Source: Aliirhizobium wenxiniae
GTDB taxonomy: Bacteria; Pseudomonadota; Alphaproteobacteria; Rhizobiales; Rhizobiaceae
DNA: 64,000 nucleotides
Assembly: GCF_019511445.1 (NCBI RefSeq)
Contig: NZ_JAEUAN010000010.1
Location: forward strand, 62,001-126,000
Reading direction: 5' to 3'
The notes under the pieces were generated by a model. It saw nothing but the letters and a program-made list of their open reading frames with translations. It did no database searches and was not told the DNA's origin. Made by a program: the position numbers and the translations under genes. Below are positions 1-8,839 of the stretch, in pieces. Every line of letters begins with the position of its first letter. The stretch's first letter is position 1.

Positions 1-1
1 C

Positions 2-1372
2 GCCACCTCCTGGACGGCGATCGACGATACGACCTGGGAGTTCAAGCTGCGCCAGGGCGTGAAATTCCATGATGGCTCCGATTTCACGGCGGAAGACGTG
101 AAATTCTCCATCGAGCGTATTCCGAAGGTCGCTGGCCCCAACCCGACCACCATCTATGTCCGCCGCGTTGCCGGCATCGAGATCGTTGATCCCTACACGA
201 TCCGGGTGAAGACCGATGGCCCGGCGCCGAACCTGCCGAACGATTTCATCCGCCTCTTCGTCGTGTCGCATGTCGCGGCCAAGGATTATTCCGATAGCGC
301 GGAAAAGGCGGCGGAAGGTTTCAATTCCGGCAAGGCCGCGATCGGTACCGGCCCTTACAAGTTCGTTTCCTGGACGCCGAAGGAGCAGCTTGTTCTTGAG
401 AGCTTCGATGGTTACTGGGGCGGCAAGGAGCCGTGGGACAAGGTCATCCGCAAGGAAATCCCGAATGACGCGGCCCGTGTCGCACAGCTGAAGGCCGGTC
501 AGGTCGATCTGATTGCCCGCATCCCGGCATCGGATGTGCCGACGCTTGAAACCGACAGCAAGCTCAGCATCGTGCGCCAGGACAGCGTTTATCTGTTCAA
601 CATCGCCTTCGATTTCCGCGAAAAGCCCCCGCAGGTCACGGCCAATGACGGTTCGCCGTTGCCGAAGAACCCCTTCCTTGATCCGAAGGTCCGCGAAGCT
701 TTCGATCTTGCCATCGATCGCGAAACGATCACCGAAGTCGCCATGGAAGGCATGGGCACGGTGCAGTCGCAGCTCGTGACGCCGAATATTTTCGGTTACA
801 ATCCGGATGTGAAGGCACCGGCATCGGATGTCGAAAAGGCGAAGGCGCTGCTGGCCGAAGCCGGCTATCCGGATGGTTTCAAGGTCGTCTTCACCTTCAC
901 CAACGACCGCCTGCCGGGGGACAAGGATACCGGTACGACGATCGCCCAGATGCTGACGGCGATCGGCATTGACGTCGAGGCAAACGCGCAACCGGGGGCC
1001 GTCTATTTCCCGGCCAATACGCGCGGCGATTATTCGCTGACCATGTCGGGCTGGGGTACGCTGACGGGTGAAGCGAACTACACGCTGTCATCGCTCGTTC
1101 ACACCAACGATCCGGCGAAGAAGCTCGGCGCTTTCAACATTCGCGGCTATTCCAACCCCGCGATGGACAAGCTGATTGAAGATGCTGCCGTGGAGATGGA
1201 TGCCAAGAAGCGCGAGCAGCTGCTGAAAGATGCCAATGCGCTCGTGTCGACGGATCGCCCCAATCTTTCGATCGCCTCGATCATCTCCGCCTGGGGCATG
1301 AAAAAGACGATCACGATCACGCCGCGCTCGGACGAAGACACGCTTGCGATGAACATTCGCCCGGCGCAGTAA
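2..1372 (+). CDS. Peptide/oligosaccharide-type ABC transporter solute-binding protein, 5' end outside window
   Basis: The reading frame is open from the left edge, so the true start and signal peptide lie upstream; 456 residues are visible. The protein is a periplasmic solute-binding protein of the SBP_bac_5 (DppA/OppA) family. Seen: the family-typical 'LRQGVKFHDG' followed by 'FTAEDVKFSIER' near the visible N-terminus, 'IGTGPYKFVSW' and 'FDGYWGG' in the middle, and a 'VREAFDLAIDR' segment typical of lobe II. It captures a peptide, oligosaccharide or opine-like ligand for an importer whose permease genes are not in the window. It ends just before a strong terminator, so it is the last gene of its operon. 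Ligand cannot be told from sequence. Confidence 0.93.
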   Translation, partial: ATSWTAIDDTTWEFKLRQGVKFHDGSDFTAEDVKFSIERIPKVAGPNPTTIYVRRVAGIEIVDPYTIRVKTDGPAPNLPNDFIRLFVVSHVAAKDYSDSAEKAAEGFNSGKAAIGTGPYKFVSWTPKEQLVLESFDGYWGGKEPWDKVIRKEIPNDAARVAQLKAGQVDLIARIPASDVPTLETDSKLSIVRQDSVYLFNIAFDFREKPPQVTANDGSPLPKNPFLDPKVREAFDLAIDRETITEVAMEGMGTVQSQLVTPNIFGYNPDVKAPASDVEKAKALLAEAGYPDGFKVVFTFTNDRLPGDKDTGTTIAQMLTAIGIDVEANAQPGAVYFPANTRGDYSLTMSGWGTLTGEANYTLSSLVHTNDPAKKLGAFNIRGYSNPAMDKLIEDAAVEMDAKKREQLLKDANALVSTDRPNLSIASIISAWGMKKTITITPRSDEDTLAMNIRPAQ

Positions 1373-1393
1373 AAGTCTGGATGCAAGAACACG

Positions 1394-1422
1394 AGGCCGG
1401 GCAAAAAATGCCCGGCCTTTTT
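1394..1422 (+). terminator. Rho-independent terminator after the solute-binding protein gene
   Basis: A perfect 10-bp stem AGGCCGGGCA / TGCCCGGCCT with a five-A loop is followed by TTTT, 21 bases after the stop codon. It reads in the + direction and closes the upstream importer operon. Confidence 0.9.
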
Positions 1423-1527
1423 CGTAGGGCAAACTGCGGAAAGATGATGAGCAGGGTTGCGCTGCGCCTCGCCAGCGGCATTGAATCGGGCTAAGAGGCC
1501 TGCGGCTGCAGCAATGGAACGAGGTTC

Positions 1528-1773
1528 ATGAACACGCCCTGGAAAAAACCGGTTGTCGTATCCGTTGGAGAACCACCGGAAGAGACCGTGATCGAGACGA
1601 CGCAGGCCGCCGCCTGGGCGATGATCGAGGACTGGCCGACCGAGGATGGCACGTTTCTGGACAAGGCGCTGGAAGTCTGCGCCGCGGTCGATGCCGGCAA
1701 GAAGAAACCTGAAGACGCTCGGCAGGCTTTCGTCGATGCGGCCCGCGAGGCAGGCGCCCTCATCCGGGCGTAA
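1528..1773 (+). CDS. DUF982 domain protein
   Basis: An 81-residue protein with the layout of the DUF982 family, small proteins that are multiplied in Rhizobiaceae genomes: 'WKKPVVV' near the N-terminus, an 'AAWAMIEDWP' segment in the middle, then 'ALEVCAAVDAG' and a C-terminal 'ARQAFVDAAREAG' helix. No signal peptide or membrane segment. ATG is preceded by CGAGG at a suitable distance. The family has no established function. It stands alone, convergent with the downstream PLP enzyme gene with only 36 bases between the stops. Confidence 0.8.
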   Translation: MNTPWKKPVVVSVGEPPEETVIETTQAAAWAMIEDWPTEDGTFLDKALEVCAAVDAGKKKPEDARQAFVDAAREAGALIRA

Positions 1774-1809
1774 TTCGAGCGGTTTGCTGTGATGAATGGG
1801 CGCCTAGCG

Positions 1810-3093
1810 TCAGGCCTGGTCGAGCGCCTGTGTGAGATCCGCAATCAGGTCGTCGGGATGTTCGATGCCGATTGACAGTCGGATTGTCGATTCCAGTACC
1901 CCGATACGCTGCCGCACATCTGCGGGGACACCCGAATGGGTCATCGTGGCTGGGTGGGAGCCGAGAGATTCCGTACCACCAAGGCTGACCGCGAGCTTGA
2001 TGATCTGCAGGGCGTTCAGGAAACGGAATGCGGCAGGCTGGCCACCTTTGATGTCGAACGAAAACGTGGAGCCGGCACCGCTGCATTGCGAGGCGAATAC
2101 GCGTCCGACGGCCGATGCCGGGTCGGCAAAGCCGAGATAATGAAGCTTCGCCACCTTGGGGTGTTCCTTCAGGAAATCGGCGACCGCCTTGGCGTTGCTG
2201 TTTGCGCGTTCCATTCGGATCTGCAGCGTCTCCAGCGAGCGGCCGAGCATCCAGCATGAATGCGGATCGAGTTGTGTTCCTATCGATCCTCTCAGGGACC
2301 GTATCTGCGTGATGAGTGCCTTGCTGCCCAGCGCTGCCCCCGCGATCAGGTCCGAATGACCGCCCACATATTTCGTCAGGGAATAGAGCGAGATATCGGC
2401 GCCATACTGCAATGGACGCTGGAAGACTGGTCCGAGCAAGGTGTTGTCGCAGGCAACGATCGGCTGGTGTCCCTGTCGCTCGCCAATCCTGTCGGCGATT
2501 CGCCTGACCAGAACGACATCAACAAGGCCGTTGGTCGGATTGGCCGGCGTCTCGATCAGGATCACCGAAACACGCCCTTTCTTCATCGCCTCCTCGGCCG
2601 CGGCCGCAATCGAGCCTTCATCGACCCCATCGGCAAACCCGACAGCCGTAACGCCGAGACTGGAGAATGTCCTGGAGAGCAAGGTTTCTGTCCCGCCGTA
2701 AAGCGGTTGGGAATGGAGGATCACATCGCCCGGGCGGACAAAGGCAAGAAGGGTCGTCGAGATCGCGGCCATGCCCGAGGAAAAGACCGCGCCGCTTTCC
2801 GCACGTTCATAGACAGCAAGACGATCCTCGACGATCTCGCTATTGGGATGGTTGAAGCGCGAGTAGACCAATCCCGCGCCGCGGCCTTCCGGCGGCACCT
2901 TGCGGCCGGATACGTAGTCGAAGAAATCGCGGCCGTCTTCCGCCGACTTGAAGACGAAGGTGGAGGTCAGGAATACCGGCGGTTTCACCGCGCCTTCGGA
3001 AAGTTCCGGATCATAGCCGTAATTCAGCATCTGCGTTTCCGGATGCAGTTCGTGGTTGCCGATAGTCGTCTTCGATGGATGCGGCGAGGTCAT
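1810..3093 (-). CDS. Cystathionine gamma-synthase/methionine gamma-lyase family PLP enzyme
   Basis: A 427-residue enzyme of the Cys/Met metabolism PLP family, slightly longer than classical MetB (about 390). Seen: 'YSRFNHPN' (substrate/phosphate site), '[13 protein letters not shown]' (PLP phosphate), '[10 protein letters not shown]', 'ACDNTLLGP' and the Schiff-base lysine in '[11 protein letters not shown]'. It carries out gamma-elimination or gamma-replacement on a homoserine- or cysteine-derived substrate; synthase, lyase and sulfhydrylase activities cannot be separated by eye. The start is taken at the ATG preceded by AGGAGA; a longer frame with 11 more codons lacks a ribosome site. It is transcribed alone, downstream of the xyl operon terminator. 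Confidence 0.88.
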   Translation of the reverse strand: MTSPHPSKTTIGNHELHPETQMLNYGYDPELSEGAVKPPVFLTSTFVFKSAEDGRDFFDYVSGRKVPPEGRGAGLVYSRFNHPNSEIVEDRLAVYERAESGAVFSSGMAAISTTLLAFVRPGDVILHSQPLYGGTETLLSRTFSSLGVTAVGFADGVDEGSIAAAAEEAMKKGRVSVILIETPANPTNGLVDVVLVRRIADRIGERQGHQPIVACDNTLLGPVFQRPLQYGADISLYSLTKYVGGHSDLIAGAALGSKALITQIRSLRGSIGTQLDPHSCWMLGRSLETLQIRMERANSNAKAVADFLKEHPKVAKLHYLGFADPASAVGRVFASQCSGAGSTFSFDIKGGQPAAFRFLNALQIIKLAVSLGGTESLGSHPATMTHSGVPADVRQRIGVLESTIRLSIGIEHPDDLIADLTQALDQA

Positions 3094-3237
3094 GCTGGTC
3101 TCCTGACGCGACTTGATTGCGGCCAATGTGGCTCGACTGTCCCACTACATCTGGTGCAATTCGAAGCGGTTGGAAGATGATGCCGTTTGGATCTTTTTCC
3201 AGAGGCTACGACACCGAGGCTGCGTCCCAAACAGAAA

Positions 3238-3269
3238 CCCCTGCCGAACCAATTCGGTTTCGGCAGGGG
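3238..3269 (-). terminator. Terminator of the xylFGH operon
   Basis: Stem CCCCTGCCGAA / TTCGGCAGGGG with a 10-base loop lies 43 bases past the xylH stop. Read on the minus strand it is followed by a T-rich TTTCTGTTT run. The rest of the 218 bases between 3094 and 3311 shows no gene or riboswitch that I recognise. Confidence 0.7.
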
Positions 3270-3311
3270 CTGCGCCGCATCCTGTTTCTTCGTTTGCGGG
3301 ATGAAGCACCT

Positions 3312-4475
3312 TCAAAGACGCTTCACACCGGAAGAAATGATGTCGAGATAGACGGCGATGACAAGGATGATGCCCTTGATGATCTGCTGCCAGAACGTAT
3401 CGACGCCGAGCATGGACATGCCGTTGTCGAGGCTTGCCATGATCAGTGCGCCGACCAGCGCACCGATGACGGAGCCGACGCCGCCGCGCATCGACGTGCC
3501 GCCGATGAAGCATGAGGCGATTGCATCCAGTTCACCGCCGAAACCGGCGGATGGTGTGCCGGCGGCCAATCTGGCGGTTGTGGTCAGTCCGGCCAATGCC
3601 GCCATCAGGCCCATCAGGCCGAACACGACCATCTTCACCAGATTGGTGTTGACGCCGGAGAGACGGGTGGCTTCCGCATTCGAGCCGACGGCATAGATGT
3701 AGCGCCCGAAGACCGTTCCCTTGGCGATGATGGTGAAGATGCCGAGCACGAAGAGAAGGACCAGAACGGGGACCGGAATGCCTTGATAGGAATTCAGGAC
3801 CAGAACGAAGCCCAGGATCAGGACACCGATACCGACGAGCTTCATCACTTCCATGACCGGTGTCGGCACGCGGAGACTGTGCTGCAGACGTTTGCGGCGT
3901 GTTCTGAACGCCATGAATGCCAAGAGAAGAAAAAGCGCGATGGCACATCCATTGCCGAACCAGCCGGGGAGATAACCCTGTCCGATGTAACGCAAGCTGG
4001 GCGAGACGGGCGCGATGGTGATACCGCCGGTCAGCCCCAGCACCGCTCCTCGAAACGCCAGCTGTCCACCGAGTGTGACGATGAATGAAGGAATGCCGAG
4101 ATAGGCGGTGAGCCAGCCGTTCATAAGCCCGAGGGCCGCCCCGGCCAGCAGGACAAAGGATATCGTACCTGCCAATGGCCAGCCATAGACCACGTCCAGA
4201 ATGGCGGCGATGCCGCCCAGTAGCCCAAGCAGTGAGCCGACCGAAAGATCGATTTCCCCCGCCACGATGACGAAAACCATTGCGGCCGCCAGTATCCCCG
4301 TGATTGCCATCTGGCGAAGCAGGTTGGAGAAGTTGCGGGCCGTCAGGAAGCCGGAGACACCGGTATCGGCATTATAGGTGAGATATCCGAACAGTGCCCA
4401 GATCAGGCCGACGACGATCAGCAGGGCGACAATCTTGTTTTCGGAAAGAAATTTTCGAAGATTCATATTCGTCAT
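3312..4475 (-). CDS. xylH: D-xylose ABC transporter permease XylH
   Basis: A 387-residue polytopic inner-membrane protein of the ribose/xylose permease family (BPD_transp_2). About ten hydrophobic segments are visible. Family motifs: 'VIVAGEIDLSVGS' near residue 70, 'IPSFIVTLGG', 'GRYIYAVGSNAEATRLSGV' and the C-terminal 'GGTSMRGGVGSVIGALVGA'. It forms the translocation channel for the sugar delivered by XylF and is powered by XylG. It is last in the xylF-xylG-xylH order, as in E. coli, 35 bases after xylG, with a terminator behind it. Specificity for xylose is inferred mainly from XylF and the XylR gene next door. Confidence 0.92.
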   Translation of the reverse strand: MTNMNLRKFLSENKIVALLIVVGLIWALFGYLTYNADTGVSGFLTARNFSNLLRQMAITGILAAAMVFVIVAGEIDLSVGSLLGLLGGIAAILDVVYGWPLAGTISFVLLAGAALGLMNGWLTAYLGIPSFIVTLGGQLAFRGAVLGLTGGITIAPVSPSLRYIGQGYLPGWFGNGCAIALFLLLAFMAFRTRRKRLQHSLRVPTPVMEVMKLVGIGVLILGFVLVLNSYQGIPVPVLVLLFVLGIFTIIAKGTVFGRYIYAVGSNAEATRLSGVNTNLVKMVVFGLMGLMAALAGLTTTARLAAGTPSAGFGGELDAIASCFIGGTSMRGGVGSVIGALVGALIMASLDNGMSMLGVDTFWQQIIKGIILVIAVYLDIISSGVKRL

Positions 4476-4510
4476 GTTTAAAGCGCCTTCTACAGCGGTG
4501 ACCGCAAAGT

Positions 4511-6043
4511 TCAGGCCATCTGTGTGGTCTGGCCCAAAGCCGCGGCCAACACATGTTCCTGGGTCAGGTTGTCATTGACGAAATCGCCGCGCAGCCGGCC
4601 TTCCCCGATCACGAGGACCCGGTCGGATATCCCGAGAACTTCGGTCAGTTCCGATGACACCATCAGAACCGCCACACCGGCCTTGGCGAGCGCGAAAATC
4701 AGTTTGTAGATCTCATATTTCGCACCGACATCGACACCGCGCGTCGGCTCGTCGAGGATGAGGATGCGTGGGTCCGGCAGCATCATCTTGGAAAGCACCG
4801 CCTTCTGCTGGTTCCCGCCGGAAAGCGAGGCAATGGGCAGCATCGGATCGGCCGTCTTGATCTTCAGACGCAGGATTTCCGCCTGTATCTGCGCAAGCTC
4901 CTCATGTTCGTCGATCAGGCCGAAAGCGGCAAAACGGTTGAGCACCGAGATCGTCATGTTATGTCCGACGCCGATGATCGGCAAAATGCCGCTTCGCTTC
5001 CGATCTTCCGGCACCATGCAGATCCCTGCCTTGACGGCATCGCGCGGCGAGCGGATCGTGATCTCGCGACCGTCGAGATGAACGCTTCCCCTGTGACTGC
5101 CGGGATAAGCGCCGAAAAGCGTCGAGACCAGTTCGGTTCGACCGGCGCCGACCAGGCCCGCGATCCCCAGAATCTCGCCCTTGCGGATCTGGAAGGAAAC
5201 GTCATCGACCACTTTTCGCTCGGGATTGGTGACATCCCAGCAGGAGACATTGCGGGCCTCAAGAACGACCCCGCCGATCGCATGATCCTCCTTGGGATAG
5301 AGGTTCTTCATCTCGCGGCCGACCATCATCGTCACGATGCCGGCAGTCGTCAGCTCGCCGATCGGGCGTGTGCCGATATGAGTTCCGTCACGGATAACTG
5401 TCACGGTATCCGAGATTTCAGCCACTTCTTCGAGCTTGTGGGAGATGTAGACGCAGGCAAGACCTTCCGCCTTCAAGTTCTTGATGAGGTCGAGAAGGGT
5501 TCGGATTTCGGTGGCGGTCAATGCCGATGTCGGCTCATCCAGGATCAGCAGCTTGGCGTCCTTGTTGAGCGCCTTGGCGATCTCGATAAGCTGCTGCTTG
5601 CCACCGGAATAATTGAGAGCCGGCAGTGCCGGATTGATGTCATGGACATTCAGCTTAGCAAGCAGATCCTGTGCCCGCGCGTTCATGGCATCATAGTCGA
5701 GGAAACCGCGATTGCTGATCTCTGAACCGAGGAAGATGTTTTCCGCCACGGACAGATGCGGAACCATCATCAGTTCCTGGTGGATGATAGCGATGCCGGC
5801 CTTTTCCGTTTCGCGGATGGAAGAGGCCTTCAGTTCCCGCCCCTCCCACAGGATCTCGCCCTCCCAGCTGCCATAGGGATAGACTGCCGACAGGACCTTC
5901 ATCAGGGTCGATTTGCCGGCTCCGTTTTCACCGCAGAGGCCAACACATTCCCCACGGCGAACCTTAAGATGAATTCCATCCAGAGCCTTTACACCGGAAA
6001 AGCTCTTGGAGATGTTCTTCATTTCGAGAAGAAATTCACTCAT
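4511..6043 (-). CDS. xylG: D-xylose ABC transporter ATP-binding protein XylG
   Basis: A 510-residue protein with two ABC ATPase domains in tandem, usual for monosaccharide importers of the RbsA/XylG type. Domain 1 has Walker A 'GENGAGKST' at residues 38-46, signature 'YSGGKQQ' and Walker B '[11 protein letters not shown]'. Domain 2 has a degenerate Walker A 'GLVGAGRTE', signature 'LSGGNQQ' and '[19 protein letters not shown]'. The degenerate second Walker A is normal for this family. The gene follows xylF after 63 bases holding a hairpin and precedes xylH. It energises xylose uptake on the cytoplasmic face. Confidence 0.95.
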   Translation of the reverse strand: MSEFLLEMKNISKSFSGVKALDGIHLKVRRGECVGLCGENGAGKSTLMKVLSAVYPYGSWEGEILWEGRELKASSIRETEKAGIAIIHQELMMVPHLSVAENIFLGSEISNRGFLDYDAMNARAQDLLAKLNVHDINPALPALNYSGGKQQLIEIAKALNKDAKLLILDEPTSALTATEIRTLLDLIKNLKAEGLACVYISHKLEEVAEISDTVTVIRDGTHIGTRPIGELTTAGIVTMMVGREMKNLYPKEDHAIGGVVLEARNVSCWDVTNPERKVVDDVSFQIRKGEILGIAGLVGAGRTELVSTLFGAYPGSHRGSVHLDGREITIRSPRDAVKAGICMVPEDRKRSGILPIIGVGHNMTISVLNRFAAFGLIDEHEELAQIQAEILRLKIKTADPMLPIASLSGGNQQKAVLSKMMLPDPRILILDEPTRGVDVGAKYEIYKLIFALAKAGVAVLMVSSELTEVLGISDRVLVIGEGRLRGDFVNDNLTQEHVLAAALGQTTQMA

Positions 6044-6064
6044 TATGCCCTCGTAATGATTGAA

Positions 6065-6095
6065 GGCCCCGGAACCGCTGTCGGGTCCCAGGGCC
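6065..6095 (-). other. Intercistronic hairpin between xylF and xylG
   Basis: GGCCC and GGGCC (6065-6069 and 6091-6095) bracket a largely self-complementary 21-base segment. No T tract follows on the minus strand. A stable hairpin behind a binding-protein cistron usually protects its mRNA and lowers expression of the following genes, as known for malE-malF in E. coli; that role here is inferred. Confidence 0.5.
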
Positions 6096-6106
6096 GTTCG
6101 CCTCGT

Positions 6107-7123
6107 TTACTTCAGGCCGATCTGTTCCTTGGTATAGAACTCATCCTTCACATAGACGTCGATATTTTCCTTGGTGACGGCGGTCGGCGTCAGCAACAGG
6201 GTATCCACGTCCTTGGTCCCGTTGTTGATCTTGGAATTGAACGCCGGCTTTTCGCCTTTCACCATCTGGACCGTCAGCTTTGCTGCTTCGGATGCGATCA
6301 GTTTCAGCGGTTTATAGACCGTAACGGTCTGCGTTCCGTCGAGCAGGCGCTTGACGGCGGCGAGGTCGGAATCCTGTCCGGAAACCGCGGTCTTGCCGGC
6401 AAGGCCCTGGGCGGCAAGCGCCTGGATCGCACCACCGGCGGTGCCGTCATTGGAGGCGACCACGGCGTCGATCTTGTTATCGGCAGCCGTCAGCGCATTT
6501 TCCATGATCGAGAGCGCTTCGGTCGGGCTCCATTCCTTGACCCATTGGGAGCCGACGATCTTGACCTTGCCTGCATCCACGGCGGCTTTCAGAGCCTTTT
6601 CCTGGCCGGCGCGCAGATACTTGGCGTTGTTGTCGGTCGGTGAGCCGCCGAGAAGGTAATAATTGCCCTCGGGCTTAACCTTCAGGACATTCTCGGCTTG
6701 CATGTAGCCGACCCGTTCATTGTCGAAGGAGATATAGGCATCGACATCCGCATTCAGGATCAGACGGTCATAGGAGAGAACCTTGATGCCGGACGCTTTT
6801 GCATCTGCAACAACCGCATCGAAAACTTTCGAATTCATCGGTACGATGACGATTGCGTCGACCCCCTGGGCGATGAGATTCTCAACCTGCTTGACCTGCT
6901 TTTCCTCATTGCCGTCAGCAGACTGGACGCTAACCTTGGCCCCGAGGCCCTCGGCTGCGGCAACGAAATAGTCGCGGTCACGAACCCAGCGCTCGACGCG
7001 CAGGTCATCGATCGAGAAGCCGATCACGGGCTTGTCGGGGGATGCGTTTGCCACGCCGGTGGTGGCATACAAACCGGCTGCGATCCCGAACGCTGCAGTC
7101 GTGAACAAAAGAAATTTCTTCAT
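6107..7123 (-). CDS. xylF: D-xylose periplasmic binding protein XylF
   Basis: A 338-residue sugar-binding protein of the Peripla_BP_4 type with an N-terminal Sec signal peptide (MKKF start, hydrophobic core, 'GVANA' cleavage region about residue 27). The mature part shows XylF-type motifs: 'IGFSIDDLRVERWVRDRD', 'VIVPMNS', 'LSYDRLI', 'SFDNERVGYMQ' and 'AVSGQDSDLAA', which match E. coli XylF as I recall it. It delivers xylose to XylGH. First gene of the operon; ATG lies just after AGGAGG. A candidate promoter and palindromes lie upstream between 7172 and 7374. Confidence 0.95.
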   Translation of the reverse strand: MKKFLLFTTAAFGIAAGLYATTGVANASPDKPVIGFSIDDLRVERWVRDRDYFVAAAEGLGAKVSVQSADGNEEKQVKQVENLIAQGVDAIVIVPMNSKVFDAVVADAKASGIKVLSYDRLILNADVDAYISFDNERVGYMQAENVLKVKPEGNYYLLGGSPTDNNAKYLRAGQEKALKAAVDAGKVKIVGSQWVKEWSPTEALSIMENALTAADNKIDAVVASNDGTAGGAIQALAAQGLAGKTAVSGQDSDLAAVKRLLDGTQTVTVYKPLKLIASEAAKLTVQMVKGEKPAFNSKINNGTKDVDTLLLTPTAVTKENIDVYVKDEFYTKEQIGLK

Positions 7124-7451
7124 AACCTAACCTCCTCTGTGATGGCGGCCGTAACCGGCGCGCTTTCCAACACCCATGCTCGCCGAGCACGGGTCCGCAG
7201 GCCGGGGGATGCCCAGCCGCGGTCGTTGCCTCTTCTTATGGCGTGAAGCCACCTCCGTAACTTTTCCGCGAAGGCGCGGCAGTTACCTCCTCAAGATGCA
7301 TTTGATACGAGGCTTTCAGCGGGTTGCAAGGCAGATATGATGCACGTACCTCAATTGCGACAATCTATCGCAATCATTAGCCGCGGCATGTTCAGGAGTT
7401 ACTTGTAGAGGGGCCGAAAAACAGAACGCTGTCCGGCTTTGCATCCCCGCC
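7124..7451 (-). promoter_or_regulatory. xylFGH upstream region with candidate promoter
   Basis: This 328-base gap between the xylR stop and the xylF start contains no convincing gene. On the minus strand a candidate sigma-70 promoter has -35 TTGCAA (7324-7329) and -10 TATCAA (7302-7307), spacer 16. A perfect inverted repeat lies 25 bases upstream of the -35 (7354-7374), and a near-perfect palindrome lies in the leader (7172-7194). A 22-codon frame starting around 7300 has no ribosome site and was not called. Confidence 0.5.
7354..7374. promoter_or_regulatory. Inverted repeat, candidate XylR operator
   Basis: ATTGCGA, seven bases, TCGCAAT: a perfect 7+7 inverted repeat. Its centre is about 70 bases upstream of the likely transcription start of xylF, a position suited to an activator such as XylR, whose gene is adjacent. 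Binding is inferred. Confidence 0.45.
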
Positions 7452-8636
7452 TCAGTGCGCGCCCGTATTGCGCTGGTATTCGCGTGGGCTGCATCCGAGT
7501 TCGCGTTTGAATACGGTGTGCATGTATTGATTGCTGGTGAAGCCGCTCAACTCTGCCACTCTTTCCAGAGGAAGAGTGGTATCTGTCAGCAGCTTCTGAG
7601 CCATCTGAAGTCGATAAGCCAGCATGTCATCATGGACGGTATAGCCGAAGGCGCGACGGAAATGCGTTTCAAGTGTCGTGCGGGAAACTCCGACATAGGC
7701 TGCGACCTGGGCAACCTTTATGCCTTGGCCGGCGAACTGACGGATGTAGTGGCGTGCGCGCATCACGTAAGGATCGTAAACCGGCTGGTATCTGGAAGAC
7801 ATCTGCGCGTTCAACCCGGCCGGCGGAACGATCACGCGGTTCTCATCCAATGCAGCACCGATCAGACGGCGATGCAGCATGGCGGCAGCCGTCTGCCCCA
7901 TGCTGCGCGTTCCCTGCCGCACGGAGCTGATCGGAATGCGCGTGAGCATGCGCAGCAGCGGGTCGTCGTCGATACCAACGATTGAGACCTGTTCGGGAAC
8001 CGCGATATCGGCGAGGATACACGCTTGCAGGATATGGCGCGCACGGGAGTCCGTCACGGCAATCACGCCGATCGGTTTCGGCAGGCTCTTCAGCCAGGCG
8101 ATAACATCGGCAAGGATGTCGTCCCAGTCCGGGCCGAATGTGCCTTGCCCCTTGAAGACTTCCGGCTTGGCACGATCCCGTGCGCAGAGTTTCAGATAGG
8201 CTTTCTCCCGTTCCTGCGACCAGCGGTATGAGCGGGTTTCCGGCAGCCCGTAAAAGGCAAAGTGTGGCAGGCCCATATCGACGAGATGGGTATAGGCTTC
8301 GGTCACCAGCTTTTCGTTATCCGTCGCCACGTAAGGGAAGTTGCGGGGATAGTCGGCATCCCGATGATAGGAGCCGCCGACGCCGATCACAGGTATCGAT
8401 ACTTCCGACAGCGCCTTGACGAAGTCGGGATCATCGAAATCCGCGATGATGCCATTTCCCGACCAGTCAGCGATACCCGCCACGCTGTCGCGAAAATCCT
8501 CATGTAGCAGCATATCCCAGACCGCACGTGTCGATTTCACATAATCACAGACGCCGGCAATGATTTCGCGCCCGTAATTTCCACGTGCCTTGAAGAGCAG
8601 CGCGACCTGATATTCGTTGCGTTTTTTCGCGGTCAT
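7452..8636 (-). CDS. xylR: Xylose operon regulator XylR, AraC family
   Basis: A 394-residue cytoplasmic regulator with the E. coli XylR architecture (392 residues): an N-terminal periplasmic-binding-protein-like sugar sensor (about 10-275; 'VALLFKARGNYGREI', 'GNGIIADFDD', 'GVGGSYHRDADYP', 'FAFYGLPETRSYRW', 'AVTDSRARHILQAC') and a C-terminal AraC/XylS double helix-turn-helix (about 290-390; 'AQVAAYVGVSRTTLETHFRR', 'ERVAELSGFTSNQYMHTVFK'). It should activate xylFGH, and perhaps the divergent 8840-14566 operon, when xylose is bound. The start is set at the ATG preceded by GGAGG at five bases; the frame remains open 26 codons further upstream without such a site. Confidence 0.93.
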   Translation of the reverse strand: MTAKKRNEYQVALLFKARGNYGREIIAGVCDYVKSTRAVWDMLLHEDFRDSVAGIADWSGNGIIADFDDPDFVKALSEVSIPVIGVGGSYHRDADYPRNFPYVATDNEKLVTEAYTHLVDMGLPHFAFYGLPETRSYRWSQEREKAYLKLCARDRAKPEVFKGQGTFGPDWDDILADVIAWLKSLPKPIGVIAVTDSRARHILQACILADIAVPEQVSIVGIDDDPLLRMLTRIPISSVRQGTRSMGQTAAAMLHRRLIGAALDENRVIVPPAGLNAQMSSRYQPVYDPYVMRARHYIRQFAGQGIKVAQVAAYVGVSRTTLETHFRRAFGYTVHDDMLAYRLQMAQKLLTDTTLPLERVAELSGFTSNQYMHTVFKRELGCSPREYQRNTGAH

Positions 8637-8839
8637 CTCATCCTCCATCAGACCCCGCTTCATCGACGCTATCAACTTGGCGGCGTTTGCAAGAAAAACC
8701 TTCGCATTCATCAAGACTGTTAAAAATCATAACGAGGGGTGCAAAACCGCATGGTCTAGTCTCCACGCATGAGCCGGGGGTGGAGCCTCGGTTCGGAGGG
8801 ATCTGGCGGCATCAGCCAGGCATATTGGAGGAAATTGTC

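Noticed and set aside
3094..3311. Possible SAM riboswitch in front of the cystathionine gamma-synthase-like gene
   Set aside because: The only strong hairpin is the xylH terminator at 3238-3269; no SAM-I or SAM-II core could be traced.
7230..7310. 22-codon peptide with internal GGAGG sequences in the xylF leader
   Set aside because: The ATG itself has no ribosome site and the GGAGG runs are inside or after the frame; no evidence for a leader peptide.
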